Source of the DNA: Roseicella frigidaeris
GTDB taxonomy: Bacteria; Pseudomonadota; Alphaproteobacteria; Acetobacterales; Acetobacteraceae
Length of the DNA stretch: 64,000 nucleotides
Direction: 5' to 3'
Assembly: GCF_003258945.1 (NCBI RefSeq)
Contig: NZ_QLIX01000011.1
Coordinates: 62,001-126,000, forward strand
Part shown: one piece after another, positions 47,455-56,128 of the stretch
Numbering within the stretch: the first letter of the stretch is position 1
Layout: each line of letters begins with the position of its first letter
Program-made: the position numbers and the translations under genes
Notes under the pieces: generated by a model
The model's input: the letters and a program-made list of their open reading frames with translations, nothing else
Told to the model about the DNA's origin: nothing
The model's database searches: none

Positions 47455-47649
47455 ATGCCGTCCGAAACCTCCGAAGCCGCGTTCGAGGCGCTGGTCGCGC
47501 GCGCCGGAATTCCCCTCACGGCCGAGCAGCGCGCGGCGCTGCGGGCGGTCTGGCCGCGCTTCGGCGGCATGCTGCGGCTGCTGCGGGACCCGGCGCCGGG
47601 GATGCTGGCCGAGCCCGCCGCCACCTTCTCGGCGGAGCCGGGGCGGTGA
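47455..47649 (+). CDS. AtzG-like (DUF4089-type) small amidase-associated subunit
   Basis: A 64-residue helical protein: an N-terminal acidic helix with AAFEALVARAGIPLTAEQRAALRAVWPRF (extremes AAFEALVA and AVWPRF) and a tail EPAATFSAEP. Size, helix pattern and the EPA-x-F ending resemble AtzG, a GatC-like small protein that stabilises the AtzE amidase of carboxybiuret hydrolysis. It overlaps the next gene, an amidase, through GTGA. This pairing supports a heteromeric amidase; the assignment is from pattern and context only. Start ATG 47455. Confidence 0.65.
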   Translation: MPSETSEAAFEALVARAGIPLTAEQRAALRAVWPRFGGMLRLLRDPAPGMLAEPAATFSAEPGR

Positions 47650-49055
47650 GCGCGTCGCCCATCCCGACCATCGCCGAGGCCGCCGCGGCGATCGCCGCGC
47701 GCCGCCTCTCGCCGGTCGAGCTGACCGAGGCCTGCCTCGGGCGCATCGAGCGGCTGGACGGCACGCTGCACGCCTTCATCCGCCTCGAGGCCGAGGCCGC
47801 GCGCGCCGCCGCCCGGGCGGCCGAGGCGCGCATCGCCCGCGACGGGCCGCGCGGCCCGCTCGACGGCATCCCCATCGCGCACAAGGACATCTATTGCACC
47901 GCCGGCATCGCCACCACCGGGCATTCGCGGCTGCTGCAGGACTGGGTGCCGCGCGAGGACGCGACCACGGTGCGCCTGCTGGCCAAGGCGGGCGCCGTCG
48001 TGCTTGGCAAGCTGGCGACGCATGAGTTCGCGCTCGGCGGGCCGAGCTTCGACCTGCCCTGGCCGCCGGCGCGCAATCCCTGGAACCCGGAGCACTTCAC
48101 CGGCGGCTCCTCCTCCGGCACCGGCGCGGCCGTCGCCGCCGGCCTCGTGCTCGGCGGCACCGGCTCCGACACCGCGGGCTCGATCCGCCTGCCGGCCTCG
48201 CTCTGCGGCATCGCCGGCCTCAAGCCGACCTATGGCCGCTGCTCCCGCGCCGGCGTGCTGCCGCTGTCGCAATCCCTCGACCATACCGGGCCGATGGCCT
48301 GGACGGTGGAGGATTGCGCCATCCTGCTGCAGGCCATGGCGGGGCACGACCCGGCCGATCCGGCGAGCGCCGACCGGCCGGTGCCCGATTTCCGCGCCGG
48401 GCTCGGCCAAGGGGGGAAGGGGGGCGTGAAGGGCCTGCGCATCGGCCTCGTCCGTCACTTCCACGAGCGCGATCATCCCGTGAACGCCGCGACTCTTGCC
48501 GGCATCGAGGGCGCTGCCGAGTTCTTCCGCCGGGAGGGCGCGGAGGTGCGCGAGGTGACGCTGCCGGGGCTCGACGCCTTCAATGCCTGCGCCTGGGCGA
48601 TCATGCTCGCCGAGGCCTTCTCCATCCACGAGGTGGCGATGCGCCGCGAGCCGGACCGCTTCGGCGCCATCCTGCGCGACCGGCTGGCGCTGGGCGGGCT
48701 GCTCGGCGCGGCGGACTACCTGGCGGCGCAGAAGGCGCGGCGGCGGCTGGTCGCGGCGACCGAGGCGGCGACGGCGGATGTCGACCTGCTGCTCACCGCC
48801 GTCCAGCCCGGCGAGGCGGCGCGGATCGACGCGGTGTCGCCCTGGGCCTTCCTGGAGCGGCCGAGCTTCACCACGCCCTGCAACGTCACCGGCTGGCCCG
48901 CCCTCTCGGTCTGCACCGGCTTCGGCGCGGGCGGCCTGCCGCTCGCCATGCAGCTCATCGGCAAGCCCTTCGCCGAGGCCGGGCTGCTGCGCGCCGGCCA
49001 TGCCTATGAGGTGGCGCATGGCTGGCGGGCGCGCCGGCCGCCGCTGCTCGGCTGA
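47646..49055 (+). CDS. Amidase-signature enzyme (AtzE/GatA-like)
   Basis: A 469-residue amidase-signature hydrolase. The Ser-cisSer-Lys triad is clear: Lys in GIPIAHKDIY (about residue 79), cis-Ser in FTGGSSSGTGAAVAAG (about 155-159) and nucleophile Ser in GSDTAGSIRLPA (about 180). GatA and AtzE share this core; the small AtzG-like protein overlapping its GTG start at 47646 favours the AtzE type over GatA of tRNA amidation, and no gatB is present. Expected role: hydrolysis of a small amide or carboxy-urea, possibly nitrogen release for catabolism. Ends 9 bases before the ECF sigma gene. Confidence 0.9.
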   Translation: MSASPIPTIAEAAAAIAARRLSPVELTEACLGRIERLDGTLHAFIRLEAEAARAAARAAEARIARDGPRGPLDGIPIAHKDIYCTAGIATTGHSRLLQDWVPREDATTVRLLAKAGAVVLGKLATHEFALGGPSFDLPWPPARNPWNPEHFTGGSSSGTGAAVAAGLVLGGTGSDTAGSIRLPASLCGIAGLKPTYGRCSRAGVLPLSQSLDHTGPMAWTVEDCAILLQAMAGHDPADPASADRPVPDFRAGLGQGGKGGVKGLRIGLVRHFHERDHPVNAATLAGIEGAAEFFRREGAEVREVTLPGLDAFNACAWAIMLAEAFSIHEVAMRREPDRFGAILRDRLALGGLLGAADYLAAQKARRRLVAATEAATADVDLLLTAVQPGEAARIDAVSPWAFLERPSFTTPCNVTGWPALSVCTGFGAGGLPLAMQLIGKPFAEAGLLRAGHAYEVAHGWRARRPPLLG

Positions 49056-49064
49056 GCCGCGGGC

Positions 49065-49631
49065 ATGGCGGAGGCGGGGGAGTGGGAGAGCTGGATGACG
49101 GCGGCGCAGGCCGGCGACGCCCGGGCCTATGACGCGCTGCTCCGCGCCGCGCTGCCGCTGCTCCGCAACACCGCCCGCCGCCGCATCCGCGACCCGGCGG
49201 AGGCGGAGGACGCGGTGCAGGACGCGCTGCTGACGATCCACCAGCTCCGCCACGCCTATGATCCGGCGCGGCCGATCCGCCCCTGGCTGGTGGCGATCTG
49301 CGAGCGGCGGGCGATCGACCGGCTGCGGCGCAGCGGCCGGCGGCAGGGGCGGGAGATCCCGCTCGGCGATGCCGGCGAAACCCTGGCCGCGCCGCTGGCG
49401 AATCAGGGGGAGGCGCGGGTCGCCGCGGCCGAGCTGCGGGCGGCGGTCGCCGAGTTGCCGCCGGCCCAGCGCACCGCGCTCGGCCTGGCCAAGCTCGAGG
49501 ACCTGCCGCTCGCCGAGGCCAGCGCCCGTTCGGGCATGAGCGTCGGCGCGCTGAAGGTGGCGACGCACCGGGCGGTGCGGGCGCTGCGGCGGCGCCTGGC
49601 GGCGCGGCCTGGCACGGGGAGTGGCGAATGA
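49065..49631 (+). CDS. ECF RNA polymerase sigma factor
   Basis: A 188-residue extracytoplasmic-function sigma factor. Region 2 is seen in YDALLRAALPLLRNTARRRI and DAVQDALLTIHQLRHAYDP (residues 21-67; extremes YDALLRA and AYDPARP), region 4 in AELPPAQRTALGLAKLEDLPLAEASARSGMSVGALKVATHRA (extremes LPPAQRTAL and VATHRAVRAL, residues about 130-175). The start of the next gene overlaps its stop (ATGA), the classic sigma/anti-sigma arrangement, so it is very likely held inactive by that membrane protein. It may respond to metal or oxidative stress as other NrsF partners do. Confidence 0.92.
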   Translation: MAEAGEWESWMTAAQAGDARAYDALLRAALPLLRNTARRRIRDPAEAEDAVQDALLTIHQLRHAYDPARPIRPWLVAICERRAIDRLRRSGRRQGREIPLGDAGETLAAPLANQGEARVAAAELRAAVAELPPAQRTALGLAKLEDLPLAEASARSGMSVGALKVATHRAVRALRRRLAARPGTGSGE

Positions 49632-50356
49632 CGGCGAGGAAGGGCGCGCCGGGCTGGCCGGCATCCGCCCGGCGCCGGCCCCTGGCGCCGGGGCGTGGCG
49701 AGGGGCCGGACGGGGCGAGCGAGCGTCTCATCGCGGAGCTGGCCCTCGGGCTGCGCCCGGTGCGGCGCCTGCCGCCGCCCGGGCTGCTGGCGCTGCTCTG
49801 GCTGGCGCTGGCCGGGCTGGTGATCGGCCTCGCCATCGCCCTGCACGGGCTGCGGCCGGATCTCGCCGCCGCCATGGCCGAGCCGGGCGAGCGGGCGCAA
49901 TTCCTCGCCTCGCTCGCCACCGGCGTCGCGGCGGCGCTGGCGGCGGCGATGCTGGCGCGGCCCGACCGCTCCGGCCGCTGGGGGCTGCTGCCGCTCGCGC
50001 CGCTCGGCCTCTGGCTGGGCAGCCTCGGCTGGGGGTGCCTCGCCGATCTCGGGCGCCTCGGCCCCGCCGCCTGGAGCCTCGGGCCGAGCTGGGGGTGCCT
50101 GCGCTTCATCCTGGCCCTCGGCGCGCCGCTCACCGCGGCGATGCTGCTGCTGCTGCGCCATGCCGGGCCGGTGCGGCCGGGGCCGGTGCTGCTGCTGGGC
50201 GGGCTGGCGGCGGCGGCGCTCTGCTCGGCCGGGCTGTCCCTGATCCACCACCTGGATGCGATGCTGATGGTGCTGGTCTGGCATGGCGCGGCGGTCGCGG
50301 CGCTGGTGGCGCTGGGCTGGGCGCTCGGCCGGCCGCTGCTGGCGCGGCCGGGCTGA
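49628..50356 (+). CDS. NrsF-like (DUF1109) integral-membrane anti-sigma factor
   Basis: A 242-residue protein with a cytoplasmic N-terminal stretch and six hydrophobic helices (about 53-73, 91-110, 117-138, 158-176, 183-206, 210-234). Two cysteines lie in or near helix 3 and the following loop (GWGCLADLG and SWGCLRFI), positions where DUF1109/NrsF proteins carry conserved cysteines. Family members bind an ECF sigma factor at the membrane and release it on stress such as metal or singlet oxygen exposure. Its ATG overlaps the sigma gene stop by 4 bases. Assignment rests on topology, size and context. Confidence 0.85.
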   Translation: MTARKGAPGWPASARRRPLAPGRGEGPDGASERLIAELALGLRPVRRLPPPGLLALLWLALAGLVIGLAIALHGLRPDLAAAMAEPGERAQFLASLATGVAAALAAAMLARPDRSGRWGLLPLAPLGLWLGSLGWGCLADLGRLGPAAWSLGPSWGCLRFILALGAPLTAAMLLLLRHAGPVRPGPVLLLGGLAAAALCSAGLSLIHHLDAMLMVLVWHGAAVAALVALGWALGRPLLARPG

Positions 50357-50498
50357 TCCCGCCGCCCTGGCTGACACCCTGGCCCTGCGGGCCGCGGGTG
50401 GGGCGGCCATGCGCGCGATGGCGATGCCGACCGGGCGCCGCCGGACCGCCGCACCGGGCGGGAGGCGCCGGCTGGCGAGGTCCGGCATAGGGGGGCGC

Positions 50499-51206
50499 AT
50501 GGACATCGATTCCCGCATCGCCGGCCTCGACTGGCCGCGCCTCCACGCGACGCTCGGGGCGCATGGCGCCGCCCCGGCCGGCCCGCTGCTGACCCCGGCG
50601 GAATGCGCCGGGCTGGCGGCGCTCTATGGCCAGGAGGCCGGCTTCCGCAGCCGCGTCGTCATGGCCCGGCACGGCTTCGGCCGGGGCGAGTACAAGTATT
50701 TCGCGGCGCCCCTGCCGCCCCTGGTCGCGGCGCTGCGCCGGGCGCTCTATGCCCGGCTGGTGCCGCTGGCCAATGCCTGGCAGGCGGCGCTCGGCCTCGC
50801 GCCCCGCTTCCCGCCCGGGCTGGACGCCTTCACCGCCGCCTGCCACGCCGCCGGGCAGACCAAGCCGACCCCGCTGCTGCTCCGCTACGGGCCGGAGGAC
50901 TACAACTGCCTGCACCAGGACCTCTATGGCGCGCTTGCCTTCCCGTTGCAGGTGGCGATCCTGCTGAGCGAGCCCGGGCGCGACTTCAGCGGCGGCGAGT
51001 TCGTCCTCACCGAGCAGCGCCCGCGCATGCAGTCCCGCGCCGAGGTGGTGGGGTTGCGGCAGGGGGAGGGGGTGGTCTTCGCCGTCCACCACCGGCCGGT
51101 GCAGGGCAGCCGCGGCGTCTACCGGGTCAACCTCCGCCACGGGGTCAGCCGCATCCAGGCCGGCGAGCGCTTCACCCTCGGCCTCATCTTCCACGACGCC
51201 GCCTGA
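50499..51206 (+). CDS. 2OG-Fe(II) oxygenase family protein (prolyl hydroxylase-like)
   Basis: A 235-residue double-stranded beta-helix oxygenase using Fe(II), O2 and 2-oxoglutarate. The iron motif HQD is in YNCLHQDLYGALAFPLQ (about residue 138-140), the distal His in VNLRHGVSRI (about 213) and a 2OG-contacting Arg soon after. The segment LSEPGRDFSGGEFVLTEQRPR is typical of the prolyl 4-hydroxylase-like branch, often of unknown target. ATG 50499 is chosen because the product then begins near the first family residues; a longer open frame has no similarity. Its TGA stop is the first triplet of repeat copy I. Confidence 0.87.
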   Translation: MDIDSRIAGLDWPRLHATLGAHGAAPAGPLLTPAECAGLAALYGQEAGFRSRVVMARHGFGRGEYKYFAAPLPPLVAALRRALYARLVPLANAWQAALGLAPRFPPGLDAFTAACHAAGQTKPTPLLLRYGPEDYNCLHQDLYGALAFPLQVAILLSEPGRDFSGGEFVLTEQRPRMQSRAEVVGLRQGEGVVFAVHHRPVQGSRGVYRVNLRHGVSRIQAGERFTLGLIFHDAA

Positions 51207-51250
51207 TACGAACGGCCGTGGCTGGCGCCCCATCGACGGCCCCCATGGGC
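51204..51250 (+). repeat. Inverted-repeat family 4, copy I
   Basis: Begins with the oxygenase stop codon as TGATACGAACGGCCGT and contains GCTGGCGCCCC and ACGGCCC. The first 43 bases are 36/43 identical, ungapped, to the reverse complement of 52097-52139. Short ACGGCC/GGCCGT arms allow a weak hairpin. The copies face each other around the arginine-rich gene. Confidence 0.7.
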
Positions 51251-51261
51251 AGTCCCCTTGG

Positions 51262-51387
51262 CGCCGGGCGCGACCCTCCGGCTTGCTTGGGCCGTCGCGC
51301 CGTCAGGCGCGCCCTGCGGCGCGACGCGCGGCGCCCGTGCGGGCGCTCGGCCCTGCGGGCCGCGGATCGGACCGTCCTGCGCCGGGC
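51262..51387 (+). repeat. Interspersed repeat family 3, copy H
   Basis: Starts CGCCGGGCGCGACCCTCC and ends CTGCGCCGGG; both ends match copy G at 13674-13752, with about 50 extra GC-rich bases between the conserved blocks. It follows copy I directly, so the two may be parts of one composite element of about 180 bp upstream of the arginine-rich gene. Confidence 0.6.
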
Positions 51388-51488
51388 CTGAGCGCCGGGG
51401 CGGGAACGCCGGCTGGCGTCATGCTCTATCCCTGCACCGGCACCGATCGCCGCCCGGCCGGGCGGCGCTCCAGGGGAGGGACCGACGG

Positions 51489-52001
51489 ATGGGTATCGCC
51501 TTCGTGCACGAACATGGGCTGCTGGCCGAGGAGGAGCGCGAGCCGATCGAGCGCAGCCACTACCCGCGCCTCGGCGAGCTGGCGCGGGACGAGGTGCAGG
51601 CGCTGGCGCGCTGGCTGCGCGCGCGCCGCAACCGGGCGCGCGACCTGATCCGCGACCGCCGCCGCGACCGCCGCGGCAAGGGGGGCGGCGGCGGCGCGGC
51701 CAGCGAGCGCGGCCTGGCGGCGAAGAAGCAGGTCTATGCCCGGGCGCTGGCGCGGGTGAATGCGCGGCTCGACCTGCTGCTCAACGAGGTGCGCATCGCC
51801 CGCAACGCGGCCCGGCTGCGCCGGGCGCTCGACCGCCGCAAGGCGGCGCCGCGGCACCATCCCGGGGCGGGGGAGACGGCGGATGCCGGCATGGCCAACC
51901 GGCCCAACCGGCGCGTGCGGCCGACCATCCTCGGCGCCCAGGTCGGGCGGATCTCGCAGCGGACCAAGGCGGCGCAGGCGGCGCGCGACGCGCGGGGCTG
52001 A
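51489..52001 (+). CDS. Arginine-rich hypothetical protein
   Basis: A 170-residue strongly basic protein I do not recognise. It has an ordered-looking N-terminus (GIAFVHEHGLLAEEEREPIERSHYPRLG within residues 2-29; extremes GIAFVHEH and SHYPRLG), a helical stretch rich in Arg (ARWLRARRNRARDLIRDRRR, about 38-57), a glycine linker, a second helix with AKKQVYARALARVNARLDLLLNEVRIARN (extremes AKKQVYAR and VRIARN) and a basic tail RPNRRVRPTILGAQ. The charge suggests nucleic-acid binding. RBS AGGGGAGGGA lies upstream of ATG 51489. The gene lies between two inverted copies of repeat family 4, and codon use matches its neighbours. Confidence 0.65.
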   Translation: MGIAFVHEHGLLAEEEREPIERSHYPRLGELARDEVQALARWLRARRNRARDLIRDRRRDRRGKGGGGGAASERGLAAKKQVYARALARVNARLDLLLNEVRIARNAARLRRALDRRKAAPRHHPGAGETADAGMANRPNRRVRPTILGAQVGRISQRTKAAQAARDARG

Positions 52002-52096
52002 GCGGCGCGGCGGCGCCCCGCCGGGCGCCTTTGCCCTTCACCCCGGCGCACGACGCTCTGCCCGCGGGCCGCGGGTTGGAACCGCGCGCGCCGGGT

Positions 52097-52139
52097 ATGA
52101 GGGCCGTTGCCGGGGCACCAGCAACGGCCGTTCGGATCA
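52097..52139 (-). repeat. Inverted-repeat family 4, copy J, with 9-bp stem hairpin
   Basis: On the minus strand begins with the cyclase stop as TGATCCGAACGGCCGT. The stem GGCCGTTGC (52102-52110) and GCAACGGCC (52121-52129) is perfect with a 10-base loop. Partner of copy I in opposite orientation. Sequence to its left (52055-52101), GCGGGCCGCGG then GCGCCGGGTATGAGG, also resembles the tail of family 3 copy G. Confidence 0.7.
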
Positions 52140-55100
52140 GCCCGGGCCGCCGGGCCGGGCGATGCGGGCGAGCAGGGTGCGGGCGCGCCGCACCACCGGC
52201 TCGGCCTCGCCGGCGAAGGGGGCGAGGGCGTCCAGTAGCACGTCCCGCCCCGCCGCCGCCCGGCCGGTCGTCGCCAGCAACTCGGCCAGCGGCTGCGCCG
52301 CATGCAGCCCGAAGAGCGGCGCCTGCTGCGCCGCCGCCCGCCGCAGCGCCGCCGCGAGGTCGGCCTCCGCCTCGGCCGCCTGCCCGGCCATGCGCAGGAT
52401 CTCGCCGCGCTGGCGCAGCAGCACCGCCTCCTCCCACACCGCCCCGCTCTCGGCGAGCAGGCCGAAGCCGGTCTCCATCCGGGCGAGGGCGCCGCCGGTG
52501 TCGCCGGTGATCGCCATCAGCTCCGCCTCCATGCCGAGGAAGCTGGGGACGAAGGTCATCGCCTGCATGCCGCGGTTCCAGGCGATGCAGGCGCGCACCA
52601 GGGCGAGGCCCTCCTCGACCTCGCCGCGCCGGCCGAGCAGCAGCCCGGTGATCGCCTTCGCCGCCATGTCGATGTAGCGCACCTCGTGCTCCTCGCAGAG
52701 CGCGATGGCGCCGCGCAGCCGGGCGATGCAGGCCTCCTCGTCGCCGCGGTCGTAGTCGAAGCGGCCGATGGCGTAGTGCCCGTAGGCGATGGCGAAGGGG
52801 AAGCCGGAGGCCTCGGCGGCCGCCAGCGTCGCGGCTAGGTCGCGCCGCGCCTCCGGCAGCCGCCCGGTGATGGCGCGCGCCCAGGCCGCGTAGCAGCGGG
52901 TGCTGATGATCGTCGCCTGCGCGGTCAGGCCGCCGCTGCGGTCCCGCACCGTCCGCGCATCCTCGGCGAGGGCGAGGTCGAGGCTCTCGATCGCCGCGGC
53001 GAATTGCCCGCGCAGGAAGCGGCTATGGCCCATGGCGCTGTGCGCGGCGGCCAGCGCGCCGCTCGAGCCGCGCGCCGTCGCCTGCGCCAGCAGCGCCTCG
53101 GCGCGCTCCGCCGCCTGGTCCATCCGGCCCCGCATCCAGGCATGGCTCCACTGGCCGTGCATGGCGGTGCGGAGCTGCGGCTGCCCGGGCAGGCGCTCGG
53201 CGAGCTGCCGCGCCCGGTCATAGGCCTCGCCGGTCTCGAGCGCGCTGTGGCCGCGCAGGCTGAGCAGCGCATGGCCGGCGAGGAGCTGCATCTCGAGCTC
53301 GGCCCGGTCGTGCGCCTCGCTCTCGGGCAGCGTCCGCAGCAGGGCGATGCCGCGGCGGAGCTGCACAAGCGCCTCCTCCATGGCGGCGCGCTGCAAGGCC
53401 TGCTGCGCGCCACGCAGCCACCAGCCGACGGCGAGCTCGGACTGCGTCGCCTCCGTCCGGTGATGCGCGATCACCTGCGGCTGCGCCGCGGCGCTGGCCG
53501 GGAAGCGCTGCTCGAGGATGTCGGCGACCTGGCCGTGCAGGGCGCGGTAGCGCTCGCGCGGCAGCATGCCGAGGGCGGCATCCTGGATCAGGGCATGGCG
53601 GAAGCGGTAGCGGGCGCCGCCGGCATGGCGCAGCAGCACCCGCGATTCGACGAGGCGGTCGAGCATCGGCGCCAGCGCCTCCGCCGGCCGGTCGAGCAGC
53701 GCGGCGAGCAGGGCCGGGTCGAATTCCCGGCCGATCACCGAGGCGAGCTCGGCGAGCTGGCGCGCCTCGCCGAGCCGGTCGAGCCGCGCCAGCAGCGAGG
53801 CGTGCAGCGAGACCGGCACGCTGGCGCGCTCGCTCTCGCGCCGCGCCGCCGGGCCCGGCGCGCCGGGCGCCGGGTCGCTCCCGGCCTGGGCGATCTGCTC
53901 GACCACCGCGCGCGTCAGCTCCTCGAGGAAGAGCGGCACGCCGTCGGCGCGGCGCAGGATGTCGCGGGTGATCGGCGCCGGCAGCGGCACGTCGCGGGCG
54001 ACGTAGCGCACCAGCTCGGCCGCCGCCGGCTCGGCGAGCGGCGCCAGGGTCAGCCGCTCCACCCCCGGCGCGGCCAGCCAGGCGGGCGCGAATTCCGGCC
54101 GCGCGGTGATCACCGAGAGCACCGGCAGCGTCGTCACCCGCTCGATCCAGAGCGTCAGCAGCTCGCGCGTCGTCGGATCGGCCCAGTGCGCGTCCTCGAG
54201 CACGGTCAGCACCGGGCGCAGCCGCGCCGTCGCCGCCAGGTTGTCGGCCAGGGCTTGCAGCAGCCGCTCGCGCCGGCGCTGCGGCGGCATGGGCGGCACC
54301 GGCGCGAGGCCGGGCCCGGCGAGCGAGAGCTGCTCGGCGATCATGGCGAACTCGGCCGGCGGCAGGGTCGAGAGGATGCCGCGCAGCTTGTCGAGCCGCG
54401 TCGCCGGCGGGTCGTCGGGCTGGATGCGGCTGTCGCGCTCGAGCTGCTGCAGCACCGGCTGCAGCGGCATGCCCTGCTGGTGCGGCGCGGCGAAGTAGCG
54501 GATGACGATGCGGCTCTCGGTCTGGCGCAGCAGCTGCGCCACCAGGCGGGACTTGCCGATGCCGGCCTCGCCGGAGATCAGCACCACCCGGCCGGTGCCG
54601 CGGCAGGCCTCGTGCCAGAGCGCCTGCAGCCGCTCGAGCGCCGCCTCGCGGCCGAGCAGCGGCAGGCTGGCCCCGCCGGTGCGGGCGGCGAAGCGGTCCG
54701 GGCTCTGGGCGATGCCGAGCGCCTGCCAGGCCTGCACCGGCTCCGGCCAGCCCTTCATCGGGTGGCGGCCGAGGTCGCGGAACTCGAACAGCGCGCCGAC
54801 CAGCCGGCGGACGCTGTCCGAGACCAGCACCGTGCCGGGCTCGGCCAGCGCCTGCAGCCGGGCGGCGAGGTTCGGGGTCTCGCCGAAGACGTCGAGATGC
54901 CGCGGATCGCCGGTATCGGCGAGGTCGGCGACGACGACGAGGCCGGTCGAGATGCCGATGCGCACCGCGAGCGGCGCGCCCGCCCGCATCGGCAGCGCCG
55001 CCACCGCGTCGAGGATGTCGAGCGCGGCGCGCACCGCCCGCTCCGCATCGTCCTCCTGCGCCGCCGGATAGCCGAAATAGACCAGCACCCCGTCGCCGAC

Positions 55101-55415
55101 GAGGCGGCCGAGATGCCCGCCATGCGCCGCGACGGCCTGGGTCGTCGCGCGGTAGAAGCGGGTGATGGCCTCGGTGAACTCCTCGGGGTCGGCGCTCGCC
55201 GCGAGGCTGGTCGAGCCGACCACGTCGCAGAACAGCACCGTCATCGGCCGCAGCTCGCGCGAGCGCGGCGGGCCGGGCTGCAGCGCGGCGCGGCCGGGGG
55301 ATTGCCGCAGCCCGCACTCGCTGCAGAAGCGGGCGGTCGCCGGCAGCACGGCGCCGCAGCCGGCGCAGACGACATGCGTGCCGCCTGGGTCCGGTCCTGC
55401 GCTGGGGTCCGCCAT
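52137..55415 (-). CDS. Class III adenylate/guanylate cyclase with AAA ATPase and TPR-like regions
   Basis: A 1092-residue signalling protein. A zinc ribbon is at residues about 17-35 (CAGC then CSEC). The cyclase domain spans about 55-225, with metal-binding Asp in VLFCDVVGSTS and in GDGVLVYFGYP, and substrate-side VFGETPNLAARL. An AAA/STAND ATPase follows: Walker A ISGEAGIGKSRLVAQ near 290 and Walker B VLTVLEDAHWADP near 405. From about 600 to the end are helical repeats of the TPR type. Proteins of this layout are common in Alphaproteobacteria; cyclase activity and ligand are unknown. ATG 55415 is preferred because the zinc ribbon follows soon after; the frame runs 24 residues further upstream. 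Confidence 0.9.
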   Translation of the reverse strand: MADPSAGPDPGGTHVVCAGCGAVLPATARFCSECGLRQSPGRAALQPGPPRSRELRPMTVLFCDVVGSTSLAASADPEEFTEAITRFYRATTQAVAAHGGHLGRLVGDGVLVYFGYPAAQEDDAERAVRAALDILDAVAALPMRAGAPLAVRIGISTGLVVVADLADTGDPRHLDVFGETPNLAARLQALAEPGTVLVSDSVRRLVGALFEFRDLGRHPMKGWPEPVQAWQALGIAQSPDRFAARTGGASLPLLGREAALERLQALWHEACRGTGRVVLISGEAGIGKSRLVAQLLRQTESRIVIRYFAAPHQQGMPLQPVLQQLERDSRIQPDDPPATRLDKLRGILSTLPPAEFAMIAEQLSLAGPGLAPVPPMPPQRRRERLLQALADNLAATARLRPVLTVLEDAHWADPTTRELLTLWIERVTTLPVLSVITARPEFAPAWLAAPGVERLTLAPLAEPAAAELVRYVARDVPLPAPITRDILRRADGVPLFLEELTRAVVEQIAQAGSDPAPGAPGPAARRESERASVPVSLHASLLARLDRLGEARQLAELASVIGREFDPALLAALLDRPAEALAPMLDRLVESRVLLRHAGGARYRFRHALIQDAALGMLPRERYRALHGQVADILEQRFPASAAAQPQVIAHHRTEATQSELAVGWWLRGAQQALQRAAMEEALVQLRRGIALLRTLPESEAHDRAELEMQLLAGHALLSLRGHSALETGEAYDRARQLAERLPGQPQLRTAMHGQWSHAWMRGRMDQAAERAEALLAQATARGSSGALAAAHSAMGHSRFLRGQFAAAIESLDLALAEDARTVRDRSGGLTAQATIISTRCYAAWARAITGRLPEARRDLAATLAAAEASGFPFAIAYGHYAIGRFDYDRGDEEACIARLRGAIALCEEHEVRYIDMAAKAITGLLLGRRGEVEEGLALVRACIAWNRGMQAMTFVPSFLGMEAELMAITGDTGGALARMETGFGLLAESGAVWEEAVLLRQRGEILRMAGQAAEAEADLAAALRRAAAQQAPLFGLHAAQPLAELLATTGRAAAGRDVLLDALAPFAGEAEPVVRRARTLLARIARPGGPG

Positions 55416-55669
55416 CGGAGCCACGCGACGGTGCCTTCCCTTCGCTGCGCCGGCCCGCGGCGCGGGCTTCGCATGCGATGACCGCACCCGCCCCGTCAGG
55501 GAGAGGGGTCACCAACCCCCGGCATGGGAGCGCGCACGGCACGGGTTTCCATTCTCCGTCGCAGTATCACACAGCCCGGCCGGCAGCGGAATGCCGCCCG
55601 GCCGCGGCCGGGCCGGGCAACGCCGCCGCCCGCCTCGCGTTGTCCGGGCCCAACCGAGGAGGACGCGCC

Positions 55670-55882
55670 ATGCCATCCGATCCCGTGCCGCCGGGCTTCC
55701 CGAGCCCCGGTCCCGGCCCTGGTCCCGGCCCCGGCCCTGGGCCCGAGATCCCGCCCATGCCGCCCGGCCCGCCCTCGCCGGCGCCCGGGCCGAGCCCGCT
55801 GCCGCCCGCGCCGACGCCGGGGCCGGAGATACCGCCGCAGAGCCCGCCCGGCCCGCGGGAGATGCCGCCGCCGCAGGCCTGA
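55670..55882 (+). CDS. Small proline/glycine-rich protein
   Basis: A 70-residue peptide that is roughly half proline, with a PGPGPGPGPGP run at residues 13-25 and PEIPP twice (25-29 and 52-56). No signal peptide or domain. It has a good ribosome site, GAGGAGG, 6 bases before ATG 55670, which supports translation, but low complexity means it could be a spurious open frame. It lies between a cyclase gene (divergent) and the KGG stress gene. Confidence 0.5.
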   Translation: MPSDPVPPGFPSPGPGPGPGPGPGPEIPPMPPGPPSPAPGPSPLPPAPTPGPEIPPQSPPGPREMPPPQA

Positions 55883-56128
55883 CCGGACCGGCGGCGCATC
55901 GTCCACCGCTGCGGGCCGCGCCGAGGCATCCCATCGGGCCGCGGCGCGTTGCACCCCTGCCGGCCGCCGATGTCCTGACCGACCCGCGCATGGGACCGCC
56001 CATCGCCGGGACGCACCGGCAGGACGCAGGAGACGGGGCCCGGCGGCCTGGTTGCGGAGCCCTCGGGCTTCGGCAGCGGGACGCCGGGCCGGGCCGGCGT
56101 GAATGCAAGCAGCAGGAAGGACAGCCTC
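55883..56128. other. Intergenic region before the KGG stress gene
   Basis: 246 bp, GC-rich, between the proline-rich gene and the KGG-type gene. It must contain the promoter of the latter. I see no clear -35/-10 or repeat; the ribosome site AGGAAGGAC is at its right end. Confidence 0.4.

Noticed and set aside
50384-50460. Possible third copy of repeat family 3
   Set aside because: It shares only CCTGCGGGCCGCGG with copy G; that stretch is easily reached by chance at this GC content.
53004-55481. Antisense frame of 825 codons over the cyclase gene
   Set aside because: The minus-strand cyclase has a zinc ribbon, catalytic Asp residues and Walker motifs; the plus-strand product does not resemble a protein family.
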